Notes: generated by a model from the letters alone, not told the origin. A DNA stretch of 33,634 nt from Acidobacteriaceae bacterium (GCA_030037705.1 JASHQE010000003.1:1-33634); one strand, 5' to 3'; shown: positions 1 to 7,441, counted from the stretch's first letter. Program-made: numbers and translations.

Positions 1-37
1 TGGGGCACCCAGGTCGTGCTCAGTCAGCCCGGAAAAT

Positions 38-147
38 GGTAGTGGGTCAGTTTGAAGGGGCACGGCTTTAGCCGTGCCGTAAACAGATCAAAATGTGTGC
101 GGGCTTTAGCCCCTGAGGGATGGTTTTACGCAAACTGACCCACTACC
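38..147 (+). mobile_element. MITE-like palindromic element, copy A
   Basis: A 110-bp element bounded by a perfect 17-bp terminal inverted repeat, GGTAGTGGGTCAGTTTG at 38-54 and its complement at 131-147. Inside are hairpin 1 (GGCACGGCT, 2-nt loop, AGCCGTGCC) and hairpin 2 (GGGCT, TT, AGCCC) followed by CTGAGGGAT. It has no coding capacity. The flanks, CCCGGAAAAT at 28-37 and CCCGAAAAAT at 146-155, match at 9 of 10 positions and may be a decayed target duplication. Related copies are at 7961, 11803, 20913, 21104, 22791 and 33603. Calling it mobile is inference from its structure. Confidence 0.75.
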
Positions 148-150
148 CGA

Positions 151-334
151 AAAATATATTCTCAATTTCTTCGTGATTTTTTCTTGGCGCCGACCCAAAT
201 CTTCTGTTACAGTCTCCATCATCGGAATCCGGTAGTTGTTTCTACCGGTTCTGGACAACACGCAGCGGGACACGCCAGTGTGTCAAGCACCGACGTATCC
301 CTGACCACCATCACCTTCCAAGAAAGGCAATGCC
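151..334 (+). promoter_or_regulatory. Conserved leader of small-gene cassette, copy 1
   Basis: This non-coding stretch runs up to the start of the gene at 335. It is repeated, inverted, at 24666-24851 before the paralogous gene. By eye the two agree at close to nine of ten positions, with 60 identical bases at 192-251. The identical block holds a perfect hairpin, CCGGTAG (229-235), loop TTGTTT, CTACCGG (242-248). It ends in the shared ribosome site AGAAAGG followed by CAATGCC before ATG. The non-coding part is better conserved than the proteins (about half identical), so it may be a structured RNA leader, a regulatory site or part of a mobile cassette. I cannot tell which. Confidence 0.6.
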
Positions 335-703
335 ATGGCTGTCTCTAAAAATACCCACCCACCCACTCCCCACGCAAACCCTCCCCAAAAACCCCTCTCC
401 GAACTGGATATGGAACCGGATACGCCGGTACGCCCACCGAACTATCCGCCGGAAATCGGCATCAACTTTACCGAAGCCGTAGGCAAGACGGTGGCCTACA
501 TCAACTACGTCGATGACGCGCCGGAGTGGCAGTCGCTGGAAGTGCGCTTTACGGATGGCACGCTTCTCGCCTTTGACCTGTTGCCTCGTGTGCGTGTTCG
601 TCTGCGCGTCCAATACATGGAATCCCGCGGCGACGAGCTGGAGACGATCCGCAACTACGGGATTGTGGAGGACAGGAGGGCGAGCCATGGGCAGAAAGAA
701 TAA
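335..703 (+). CDS. Small conserved protein of unknown function, cassette copy 1
   Basis: A 122-residue soluble protein of no family I recognise with confidence. The N-terminus is Pro- and basic-rich and looks disordered (residues 1-38). It is followed by a compact region with GKTVAYINYVDDAP, WQSLEVRFTDGTLLAFDL and ETIRNYGIV. The V-x-F-x-DG-T pattern is weakly reminiscent of DUF2442-type small beta proteins, but this is only a resemblance. A paralogue at 24309-24665 (minus) shares MAVSK, PTP, ANP, DMEPD, GKTVA, WQSL, FTDGT and ETIRNYGI, so the frame is under selection. The start is supported by AAAGG seven to eight bases upstream, identical in both copies. It overlaps the next gene (687-872) by 17 bases. 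There is no signal peptide or membrane segment. Confidence 0.8.
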   Translation: MAVSKNTHPPTPHANPPQKPLSELDMEPDTPVRPPNYPPEIGINFTEAVGKTVAYINYVDDAPEWQSLEVRFTDGTLLAFDLLPRVRVRLRVQYMESRGDELETIRNYGIVEDRRASHGQKE

Positions 704-872
704 AGCGCCCGGCAACGCAGAGTCCTCAATAGGCAAGTTGACGGGCAAGTTCGATCCCGGTCCGGCTGGCACGTGTGCGGTAGCGTCTCTGTTTGCAGGT
801 CTCGCCCGAGAACGCATTGACTACCCAGAGGGGGTATGGTACAAAAGTTTAGGACGCTATGCAGATGGATAG
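687..872 (+). CDS. Possible 61-residue protein overlapping the upstream gene
   Basis: The ORF opens at an ATG preceded by a strong ribosome site, AGGAGGG at 674-680, with six bases between. It overlaps the last 17 bases of the upstream gene in another frame, the usual geometry of translational coupling. The product begins MGRKNKAPGN and ends YKSLGRYADG; it is basic, has no membrane segment and has no family I recognise. The paralogous cassette at 24 kb has no recognisable counterpart after its stop codon, which weakens the case. It could be a real accessory gene of copy 1 or a chance ORF behind an internal purine-rich stretch. Confidence 0.5.
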   Translation: MGRKNKAPGNAESSIGKLTGKFDPGPAGTCAVASLFAGLARERIDYPEGVWYKSLGRYADG

Positions 873-1215
873 CGAGATTTCGGACTAAGCCGATGAAAAC
901 TCCAAATGCTGTCGAACCTCCGCAGTGGCGGTGGTTCCCTCCTGTGCTGTAACGGCCGTCGAAACTGCTCAGCTCCCGCTGGGCAGAACACGCTCGCTCG
1001 ATACAGTGCTTACCCTGTTTTTGAGCGAGTGACCAGAGATCTGCCTGCGTAAAAACTCCGGCAGTTCTAAAGCAGTTCCCGAATGAATGATGACTTTTTA
1101 AACTACACCCATTCGGGAACTGCTATAGCCACCCCTCCTGACCTCAAAAAAATGACCGATATACGCGGTGAAGGCCCGTTTTTCGTGAACGCGTCTACGG
1201 CGAAAGGAGGCTGTC
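873..1215. other. Gene-free stretch with two inverted repeats
   Basis: No ORF with a convincing start was seen here. An ORF opening at 1083 starts inside an inverted repeat and lacks a ribosome site. The stretch contains a compound hairpin at 993-1029 (outer arms CTCGCTC and GAGCGAG, inner arms ACAG and CTGT) and a longer palindrome at 1067-1128, listed separately. The first could end transcription from the genes at 335-872, although it lacks a T-run. Confidence 0.5.
1067..1128. repeat. 62-bp palindrome with 19-bp arms
   Basis: The left arm CTAAAGCAGTTCCCGAATG (1067-1085) and the complement of the right arm (1110-1128) match at 18 of 19 positions around a 24-base AT-rich centre. The arms end in CTA/TAG. 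It may be a relic of back-to-back insertion-sequence ends, a tiny non-autonomous element, or a protein-binding site. No other copy was noticed in the window. Confidence 0.6.
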
Positions 1216-1377
1216 ATGGCCAACAGGATCTCAATGTACACGCCATTATTTTGCACCTGGTATTCCACCGGAAATCCCGCTCAGCCGCTGGCATGCAAAT
1301 GGACTCTACGCCGGATGACCTGTGAGCGCGAACCGGTCGAGTCCTCTCGACCGCACGTTTGCCCGCTTTGCGCCTGA
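1216..1377 (+). CDS. Possible 53-residue Cys-rich small protein
   Basis: This short ORF begins at an ATG five bases after AAAGGAGG, one of the best ribosome sites in the window (1203-1210). The predicted protein starts MANRISMYTPLF, carries five cysteines (residues 13, 27, 36, 49, 52) and ends CPLCA. The final Cys-x-x-Cys pair suggests possible metal binding, which is inference. It is basic, with no clear membrane segment or signal peptide. It stops 30 bases before DNA polymerase IV on the same strand, so the two could be cotranscribed. No family is recognised. Support is only the ribosome site, spacing and composition. Confidence 0.45.
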   Translation: MANRISMYTPLFCTWYSTGNPAQPLACKWTLRRMTCEREPVESSRPHVCPLCA

Positions 1378-1407
1378 TCACTCATCAGGGAATAAAATTT
1401 CTGCAGG

Positions 1408-2481
1408 ATGATTCAGCGGAAGATCGTTCATGTAGATATGGACGCGTTCTACGCGTCCGTTGAACAGCGCGATGACCCGCAGTTGCGCGGCAAGCCGGTG
1501 GTCGTAGCCTGGCGCGGAAACCGCTCGGTCGTCTGCGCCGCTTCATACGAAGCGCGGCGGTTCGGTGTCCGTTCCGCAATGCCTGCGGTCACTGCCGAAC
1601 GGCTCTGCCCGCAAGCCATCTTCGTTCCGCCGGACTTCATCCGGTACCGCGCGGTTTCGCGCCAGGCCCGTGAAATCTTCATGCGCCACACCAACCTCAT
1701 CGAACCTCTCTCACTGGACGAGGCCTATCTCGATGTAACGGAAAACAAGACAGGCCTGGCAACCGCGACGCGCGTGGCCCGCGCCATTCGCGCGCAGATT
1801 CGCGAAGAGCTCAACCTTACCGCATCCGCCGGCGTAGCGCCCAACAAATTTCTCGCCAAGATTGCTTCGGATTGGCGCAAACCCGACGGTCTTTTCGTCA
1901 TCCGGCCGGAAGATATCGATGCCTTTCTGCCGCCGCTTTCTGTCGCGCGCCTTCCCGGAGTCGGCAAGGTAACCGAAGGGCGTCTCGAGAAGCTGGGAGT
2001 GCGCACCGTCGGCGACCTGCGCGCTCTTGAACTCTCCGATCTCGAACGCCGTTTCGGCCGTCACGGCCAGCGCATGTACGAACTCGCCCGTGGCATCGAT
2101 CCGGGTGCTGTCGTTCCCGACCGCCCAACGCAGTCGATCTCCAGTGAAGACACCTTCGAGAGCGACGTGCTACTCTCTGAAACCGAGCCGCTCATTCGCC
2201 AACTCGCCGAAAAAACCTGGAAGGCGTTGCGCAAGCAATCGCGTATTCCAGCCACCGTGGTTCTCAAACTGAAAACCGCCGAATTCAAAATTCTTACGCG
2301 CAGCCATACACCAGCTTCTCCGCCTGCCTCCTGCGACGAGCTGATCCACATTGCCTTGTCGCTTCGAGATCGGGTAAATCTTGGCGCGCAACAACGCTTT
2401 CGGCTGGTGGGCGTAGGCTTAAGCAACTTCTATGAACCTGCCGAAGCCGCGCCCGAACCACAGCCTGCGCTGTTTGACTGA
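1408..2481 (+). CDS. dinB: DNA polymerase IV (Y-family)
   Basis: A 357-residue translesion DNA polymerase that copies past damaged bases and acts with the sliding clamp. The palm begins HVDMDAFYASVEQ, giving the metal ligand D10 and likely steric gate Y15. The second catalytic motif SLDEAYLDV supplies D104 and E105. The thumb and helix-hairpin-helix region includes LPGVGKVTEGRLEKLG, and the little-finger domain fills roughly residues 240-345. The C-terminus ends QPALFD, matching a beta-clamp-binding QxxLF motif (352-356). Length is normal for the family. The chosen ATG lacks a strong ribosome site. A short inverted repeat CCTGAT/ATCAGG lies at 1373-1389 just upstream; whether it is an operator is unknown. 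Confidence 0.96.
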   Translation: MIQRKIVHVDMDAFYASVEQRDDPQLRGKPVVVAWRGNRSVVCAASYEARRFGVRSAMPAVTAERLCPQAIFVPPDFIRYRAVSRQAREIFMRHTNLIEPLSLDEAYLDVTENKTGLATATRVARAIRAQIREELNLTASAGVAPNKFLAKIASDWRKPDGLFVIRPEDIDAFLPPLSVARLPGVGKVTEGRLEKLGVRTVGDLRALELSDLERRFGRHGQRMYELARGIDPGAVVPDRPTQSISSEDTFESDVLLSETEPLIRQLAEKTWKALRKQSRIPATVVLKLKTAEFKILTRSHTPASPPASCDELIHIALSLRDRVNLGAQQRFRLVGVGLSNFYEPAEAAPEPQPALFD

Positions 2482-2511
2482 ACTTGCACCAGATAAGAAC
2501 TGGCGCCCGCG

Positions 2512-2907
2512 TTAAAGAGGGTGGGGTGGCGCATGCAGCAAAGTGCGCAGCTTCTCCAGCAGCACCCGCGGATGAGCGGGTTTCGACAGAAAGGCAAATT
2601 GATGCGCTTGCCTCGGGTCGCTCTGCGCCAAATCAGCCAGGGACACATGGCCTGAGATGAGAAGAACTTTGCATGAGGGAAACTTCTCGCAAATGTGCAT
2701 GGCCGTTTCGACTCCCGAGATACCGGTCATAAAAACATCGCAGATAAGAGCGTCAGGCAGAAAGGAGTCCGCCAGCGCAACGGCTTCTTCGCCACTATAG
2801 GCGGTGCGGGTTTCAAAACCTTCCATATCCAGCACCCAGGTAACTGAATTTGCAATCGTATGTTCGTCATCGACCACCAAGATTCTGGTCTTGTCCACGA
2901 TTCCCAT
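2512..2907 (-). CDS. Single-domain response regulator (CheY-like receiver)
   Basis: A 131-residue protein consisting only of a receiver domain, which takes a phosphoryl group from a sensor kinase and passes the signal on by protein contact. Visible landmarks are the acidic pair D13/D14 (ILVVDDE), the phosphoacceptor D57 (LICDVFM), the switch residue S85 (LLISGH) and K109 (FLSKP). There is no output domain and no kinase next to it. The start is supported by GGAGGAGA just upstream. It converges with DNA polymerase IV, with 30 bases between the stops. The partner kinase cannot be deduced from this window. Confidence 0.93.
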   Translation of the reverse strand: MGIVDKTRILVVDDEHTIANSVTWVLDMEGFETRTAYSGEEAVALADSFLPDALICDVFMTGISGVETAMHICEKFPSCKVLLISGHVSLADLAQSDPRQAHQFAFLSKPAHPRVLLEKLRTLLHAPPHPL

Positions 2908-3306
2908 CTCTCCTCCGTTGTCAGCTCAATGAATTCCCCCCGGAGTTTCTAAACACCTCCCCCTTTGCCGGACTGCATCCGAACCTACTCATCAGACACC
3001 GCACGCACATCGAAGGTTGCGTAATTGTTCTCAAAAAATCGAGACAGAGAATCGGAACAGGCGGGATCAGACTCTAAATCGAGTTATAAGTCGAGTTACA
3101 AAGATAGGTTGTTTTTATGATTCGAGGTGCCGCTCATCGATGCGGCATATTGCACGCTCATTGCAAGAATGATCTTCAGCCATTCTTGAATTTTTTAAAC
3201 AACCAAATCGCGCATGTGCGCATCTTGAGGAAGCGCAGTGCTGATCATGTCGTTGACGCGTTCAGGCCCTTGATGCGCATACAACGGACGAAGGTCCGCG
3301 GGAACA
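2908..3306. other. Intergenic region upstream of the response regulator
   Basis: This region lies between the GH3 gene's stop and the response regulator's start, both on the minus strand. I see no convincing gene: an ORF opening at 3117 on the plus strand runs antisense into the GH3 gene. It holds a hairpin CAAGAATG (3164-3171)/CATTCTTG (3181-3188) followed by TTTTTT at 3191-3196, terminator-like for plus-strand transcription though no plus-strand gene precedes it. Two near-identical TCGAGTTA motifs are at 3078-3100. Confidence 0.4.
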
Positions 3307-6066
3307 CTATCGTGGAATTTCCTGCGTTCCTGTTACTAGGAACTCCAGCGATTTCACTTCCTGCGCAGCTTCTCCATCCGGTTGCGATCCGCCGACAAAT
3401 ACTCGATAACGCCCGGGCACAACTGCGCGTACGCCTTTGTCGTTCACTTCAGAGAGCTCGCGCGGATCGAGATGGAAGACCACATGCTTCGTCTCGCCAG
3501 CCTCCAGGTGCAGCCGCTCAAATCCTTCCAGTGCGAGCTTAGGAGAAACATCAGTCTGCGGCGGTTTCAGATAAAGCTCCGCGACTTCATCGCCAGCCTG
3601 CGATCCGGTGTTCTGTACATCCGCTTTCAACGTCAACGTGTCGCCGGCGCGCAGCTTCTCGCTGGAAAGCCTCACGTGCGAGTATGCGAATGTTGTGTAG
3701 CTCAGCCCATCGCCAAATGCGAAGAGCGGCTTACCTTTGAAATACCGGTAGGTCCGGTTGGCCATAGAGTAATCGTCAAACGCAGGCAGTTGATCAACGC
3801 TCGCATAGAACGTGACCGGCAGTCTTCCGGCGGGGTCGTTTTTCCCGCTCAGTGTTTCAGCGATAGCCTGCCCACCGGCCTGTCCCGGATACCACGCTTC
3901 CAGAATAGCCTTCGCGTTCTGCTGCGCCCAGTTCACGGCCAGCGCACTTCCGTTCAGCAACACCACGACGATCGGCTTGCCGGTCTGGGCGACGGCCTCA
4001 AGCAACTCCTTCTGCACATCGGGCAGGGAGAGGTCAGTGCGATCACCGCCTGAGAATCCCTTGATCTTTACATCCATCTCTTCGCCTTCAAGCCGCGAAG
4101 TAAGCCCGACAAATGCGATGACCACGTCAGCCTTTTTCGCGGCTGTTACAGCTTCGTCCTGCAGCAGCTCGTGCCGCGGGCTCCATTCAAACGAGATTCC
4201 TCCGCCCGCAATCCGGCCGCTCTGCACATACTCGATCTTGATGGAGTGCGGATTTGTATCGGTGAAAGGGATCGAGAACTGTTGCAGCCCGCCAGAGTTC
4301 CTCCCGCTGGGAGGCAATTTCACGCCGGCCTGCGATTGCGGAGGCGCAGTGTCAATCTTCTTCCCGTCGAGATACACCGCAAATTGCAGCTTGCCTGCGC
4401 ACGGATAGCAGAACGGCAGCCGGATCTGAAAGTTGTCCGTCTCTGCGACGGGTGCGGTAATCGTGCCGGTCCAGCGCACGGCGAAACTCTGTTCTTCCGG
4501 ATGAGCCCAATGACTCGGCACCGGGTTGGCGAAGGCCCAATCGAAATCAATCTCCTTATCGACGCGCGTCATTTCAGGTGCGCTATCGAAGCTCGGGTTT
4601 CGAAAATATTCGCCCGTCAACCCCTCTATGCTTGAGCCGGCCGCTGTGCGCAAAATCGTCCGCGGCACCGGCCCTGCGCCGCCCATGGTGTACGGCGCGC
4701 CTTCGGCGTAGATCACGTGGTCCGCACCGAACTCCTGGACGATGCCATCGACCGGCAAGACCGGCTTCAGCGGAACTGCATTATAGTTGCCTTCGAGCGC
4801 AATGCGCGAGGCCGCGAGAGGGCCGATCACCGCGATGGTTTTGCCCTCTTCAGGTTTCAGCGGCAGAAAATGACCGTCGTTCTTAAGCAACACCATCGAT
4901 TCGCGCGCGGCGCGCAGCGCCAGCTCCGCATGTTCGGGCGAGTTCACCACGCTGAACGGAATCGACGAATACGGCACCTTATCCGGCGGATCGAACATGC
5001 CCAGTTTCATGCGCGCGGTAAACAAGCGTTTTACAGCCACGTCGAGCTCGGATTCCGGAAGAATGTGATGCCGCACCGCGTCTGCAAGCGCCAGATACGC
5101 CGTTCCGCAATCCGTATCGGTGCCGGCCTCAATACCGGCCGCTGAGCCAGTCTCGTGATTCGCCGCATAGTGATGCCCGTTCTTCTGCGAAAAGTCGTCG
5201 ATAGCATCGCAATCCGAAGTCACGTAGCCCTGAAATCCCCAATCGCCGCGCAGAATCTGTTGCAGCAACATCTTGTTTGCGCAAGCCGGCGCATGATCGA
5301 TCGCGTTATACGCGCACATGATCGAGTCTGCCTTGCCTTCCGTGATCGTCGCGCGAAATGCCGGAAGATACGTGTCCCATAGGTCATGTTCGCTCGGATC
5401 CACGTCCACCTTGTGCCGTGTCGACTCGGGCCCGCTGTGCACGGCGTAGTGCTTCGGCGTGGCAATGGCGCGGTAGTAATTCGGATCGTCGCCTTGGATG
5501 CCTTTCACAAAGGCTGTGCCCAGTGTGGCCGTAAGGAAGGGATCTTCGCCGTACGTCTCCTGTCCGCGGCCCCATCTTGGATCGCGAAAGATATTGATGT
5601 TCGGCGACCAGATGGTCAGCCCGTAATAACGGTCGTGATTGCCGTGCGCGATCGCGTCGTTATACTTCGCCCGCGCCTCGGTAGAAACCACCTCGCCAAT
5701 GCCGTGCACCAGAGGCGCGTCCCATGTCGCCGCATTTCCGATGGCCTGTGGAAACAGCGTCGCGAACCCGGAGCGCGCAATTCCGTGCAATCCTTCGCTC
5801 CACCAGTCATACGCCGGAATATCCAGCCGCGGGATGGGCGCCGCCCGGTCCATTACCTGTGAAACTTTCTCGTCCAGCGTCAATCGTGAAACCAGGTCAT
5901 CAACCCGTTGCGGAATGGGCAAAGACGGATTGCGAAATGGCATGGCGGCTACGGCCTTGATCTGCTCTTCAGCGGGGGGCAGAGTTTCTTGCTGGGGCGG
6001 CATCTGTGCCCGGCTCCAAAGCGGCAAAAGACAAGACACAAGAACTGCGGCGATGCGCATGCGCAT
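3307..6066 (-). CDS. Exported GH3 glycoside hydrolase with PA14 insert, beta-xylosidase-like
   Basis: A 919-residue family 3 glycosidase that releases single sugars from the non-reducing end of oligosaccharides. A signal peptide covers about residues 1-20. The TIM-barrel domain carries DPRWGRGQETYGEDP, the substrate-binding KH pair (205-206) and VTSDCDAI with predicted nucleophile D285. The SDCDA form is typical of the beta-xylosidase/arabinofuranosidase branch, so xylo-oligosaccharides are a reasonable guess. The second domain (about 390-780) is interrupted by a PA14 carbohydrate-binding-type domain (about 478-630), and an Fn3-like domain lies near 835-905. The start is supported by CTGGAGAG upstream. 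It stands alone; beta-glucosidase activity is the main alternative. Confidence 0.93.
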   Translation of the reverse strand: MRMRIAAVLVSCLLPLWSRAQMPPQQETLPPAEEQIKAVAAMPFRNPSLPIPQRVDDLVSRLTLDEKVSQVMDRAAPIPRLDIPAYDWWSEGLHGIARSGFATLFPQAIGNAATWDAPLVHGIGEVVSTEARAKYNDAIAHGNHDRYYGLTIWSPNINIFRDPRWGRGQETYGEDPFLTATLGTAFVKGIQGDDPNYYRAIATPKHYAVHSGPESTRHKVDVDPSEHDLWDTYLPAFRATITEGKADSIMCAYNAIDHAPACANKMLLQQILRGDWGFQGYVTSDCDAIDDFSQKNGHHYAANHETGSAAGIEAGTDTDCGTAYLALADAVRHHILPESELDVAVKRLFTARMKLGMFDPPDKVPYSSIPFSVVNSPEHAELALRAARESMVLLKNDGHFLPLKPEEGKTIAVIGPLAASRIALEGNYNAVPLKPVLPVDGIVQEFGADHVIYAEGAPYTMGGAGPVPRTILRTAAGSSIEGLTGEYFRNPSFDSAPEMTRVDKEIDFDWAFANPVPSHWAHPEEQSFAVRWTGTITAPVAETDNFQIRLPFCYPCAGKLQFAVYLDGKKIDTAPPQSQAGVKLPPSGRNSGGLQQFSIPFTDTNPHSIKIEYVQSGRIAGGGISFEWSPRHELLQDEAVTAAKKADVVIAFVGLTSRLEGEEMDVKIKGFSGGDRTDLSLPDVQKELLEAVAQTGKPIVVVLLNGSALAVNWAQQNAKAILEAWYPGQAGGQAIAETLSGKNDPAGRLPVTFYASVDQLPAFDDYSMANRTYRYFKGKPLFAFGDGLSYTTFAYSHVRLSSEKLRAGDTLTLKADVQNTGSQAGDEVAELYLKPPQTDVSPKLALEGFERLHLEAGETKHVVFHLDPRELSEVNDKGVRAVVPGRYRVFVGGSQPDGEAAQEVKSLEFLVTGTQEIPR

Positions 6067-6374
6067 GAATATTACTCTCCAGAAAATTCATATTACGGCC
6101 TGCGGATGCCCGTGACAAATCGATTTTGTAGGGTAATCGTAAATTTTCATCTTTTCCTGGCCATGCAGGCTGATAGACGTGGAGAGCTTCGCAGCGGCTT
6201 TTCTGCCGCATGAAAGAAAAAACATCCATCGGATTCATCAACAAACCGGAACCGGATTCACCAACTTGTCAAACATATGGGTCGCCAAGCATATGGGCCG
6301 TAGACGCATAGGTGACATGTGGGTCATATGGGTATTGATGAGACCGGTCGTAGCCTGTGCGCCGCCACCGAACC
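6067..6374. repeat. Intergenic region with clustered CATATGGG motifs
   Basis: This 308-base region lies downstream of the WYL regulator and upstream of the GH3 gene (both minus strand). Between 6273 and 6332 the motif CATATGGG occurs three times exactly (6274, 6290, 6325), with variants GCATAGG (6306) and ACATGTGGG (6315). The first steps are 16-17 bases and the last two 9 bases. It may be a decaying tandem repeat or a cluster of binding sites for GH3 control. No gene was found here. Confidence 0.4.
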
Positions 6375-7322
6375 CTACGTCATACGCGCGATCTCGCTCT
6401 TGATCTCTCGCAAAAGCGCATCTGGTTCGAGCGCTCTGGCTCCTGATCCGAGCCCCAGCGCCACAAACCGTGCATGTCGAAGGCTCTCGAACTCCACCTC
6501 GAATACCTGCCAGTTCTCCGGCAGGGCCTTCGCTGCGGGGTGCTTTAGAACCGGCTTCATGGCATACCACGGATCGAGGGTTCGCACCGCCTCCGGGGCA
6601 AGAGCCAGCGCAGCGAGGAAATGTTGTCGCTGTTCCTTGAAGGTATCTGTGCTGCGCTTCCAGTACGCCGCGAGGTCGAACTTTGCTGGCCGTTTGAACC
6701 CGAGCGCAAGCACAAGCGCATCGCGCATACGCGAGACGCGGAAGGTTCGCATTCCCGCCGGCGTCCGCGCCACCAGGTACCAAACGGTCTGTTTGCAGAC
6801 GATCCCGAATGGTTCTACGGTGCGCACACTGGCTTCGCCATCCGCTTTGGTATACGCAAACGTCAGTTTGCGGTCGCGCGCCAGCGCCTCCTGTACTACC
6901 GGCAGCATGGAGAGGTCTTCCGCACCCATCCGCCAGCCGGCAGGATCGAAATGCAGCCGCGCCCGGATCGACTCCGCTTGCATCCGGCTCGATGCCGGCA
7001 ACGCCGCCATCAGCTTGTCAAATGCACGCTGCGCCGCCGCTGATAACTTGCTGCTGCCCAGCGCGCCAGGCTGTGCCATCAGCAGTCCCTGCAACTCGGC
7101 ATCATCGAGCCCAGGGACTTGCGTGCGCCATCCCTTTTCAAGTTCCCACCCACCCAAAGCGCCACGATATGCGATCAGTGGAACTCCCGCTGCGCATAGC
7201 GCCTCCATATCGCGGTGCGCCGTGCGCTCGGAGACCTCGAGCCGCTCGGCCAATTCCCGCGTGGAGAGACGGCCGTGACCCTGGAGCAGCATCAGCGCGG
7301 AAAGAAGGCGATCGGATTTCAT
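6375..7322 (-). CDS. WYL-domain transcriptional regulator (YafY/PafC type)
   Basis: A 315-residue DNA-binding regulator. The N-terminal helix-turn-helix of the DeoR/HTH_11 type spans about residues 3-60 (LAERLEVSERTAHRDMEAL). A WYL sensor domain follows, with W181-Y182-L183 in TVWYLVAR, and a C-terminal WCX-like region. WYL domains are generally thought to bind ligands or nucleic acid; the effector here is unknown. I chose the internal ATG at 7322 because GGGAG precedes it and homologues begin MKSDRLLSAL; an upstream in-frame ATG at 7385 would sit inside the operator-like palindrome. It is divergent from the DinB-fold gene at 7442. Confidence 0.92.
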   Translation of the reverse strand: MKSDRLLSALMLLQGHGRLSTRELAERLEVSERTAHRDMEALCAAGVPLIAYRGALGGWELEKGWRTQVPGLDDAELQGLLMAQPGALGSSKLSAAAQRAFDKLMAALPASSRMQAESIRARLHFDPAGWRMGAEDLSMLPVVQEALARDRKLTFAYTKADGEASVRTVEPFGIVCKQTVWYLVARTPAGMRTFRVSRMRDALVLALGFKRPAKFDLAAYWKRSTDTFKEQRQHFLAALALAPEAVRTLDPWYAMKPVLKHPAAKALPENWQVFEVEFESLRHARFVALGLGSGARALEPDALLREIKSEIARMT

Positions 7323-7364
7323 CGTAATGCTCCCGTCAAATTTCCAAAGATTATTTTCGCAAAT

Positions 7365-7389
7365 ATATATGACAGAGATTGTCATATAT
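7365..7389. promoter_or_regulatory. Perfect 25-bp palindrome, likely operator of the divergent pair
   Basis: ATATATGACA (7365-7374) and its exact complement TGTCATATAT (7380-7389) flank a 5-base spacer. The site lies between the two divergent starts, 43 bases before the regulator and 53 before the DinB-fold gene. This is a typical arrangement for an autoregulator's operator. Assigning it to the WYL regulator is inference from position. Confidence 0.7.
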
Positions 7390-7441
7390 GCACAGCTAGG
7401 CTTTTTACGTGAGAGACAGATAGTCTCCCGGAGGTTTTTGC

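Noticed and set aside
311..817. Minus-strand ORF opposite the small gene at 335-703
   Set aside because: The plus-strand frame is conserved in a paralogue and has a matching ribosome site; this one does not.
1083..1325. Plus-strand ORF of 80 codons
   Set aside because: It starts within the arm of a palindrome, lacks a ribosome site and overlaps the better supported ORF at 1216.
6319..7278. Plus-strand ORF of 319 codons
   Set aside because: It is antisense to the WYL regulator; rich in Ser, Arg and Ala without domain features.
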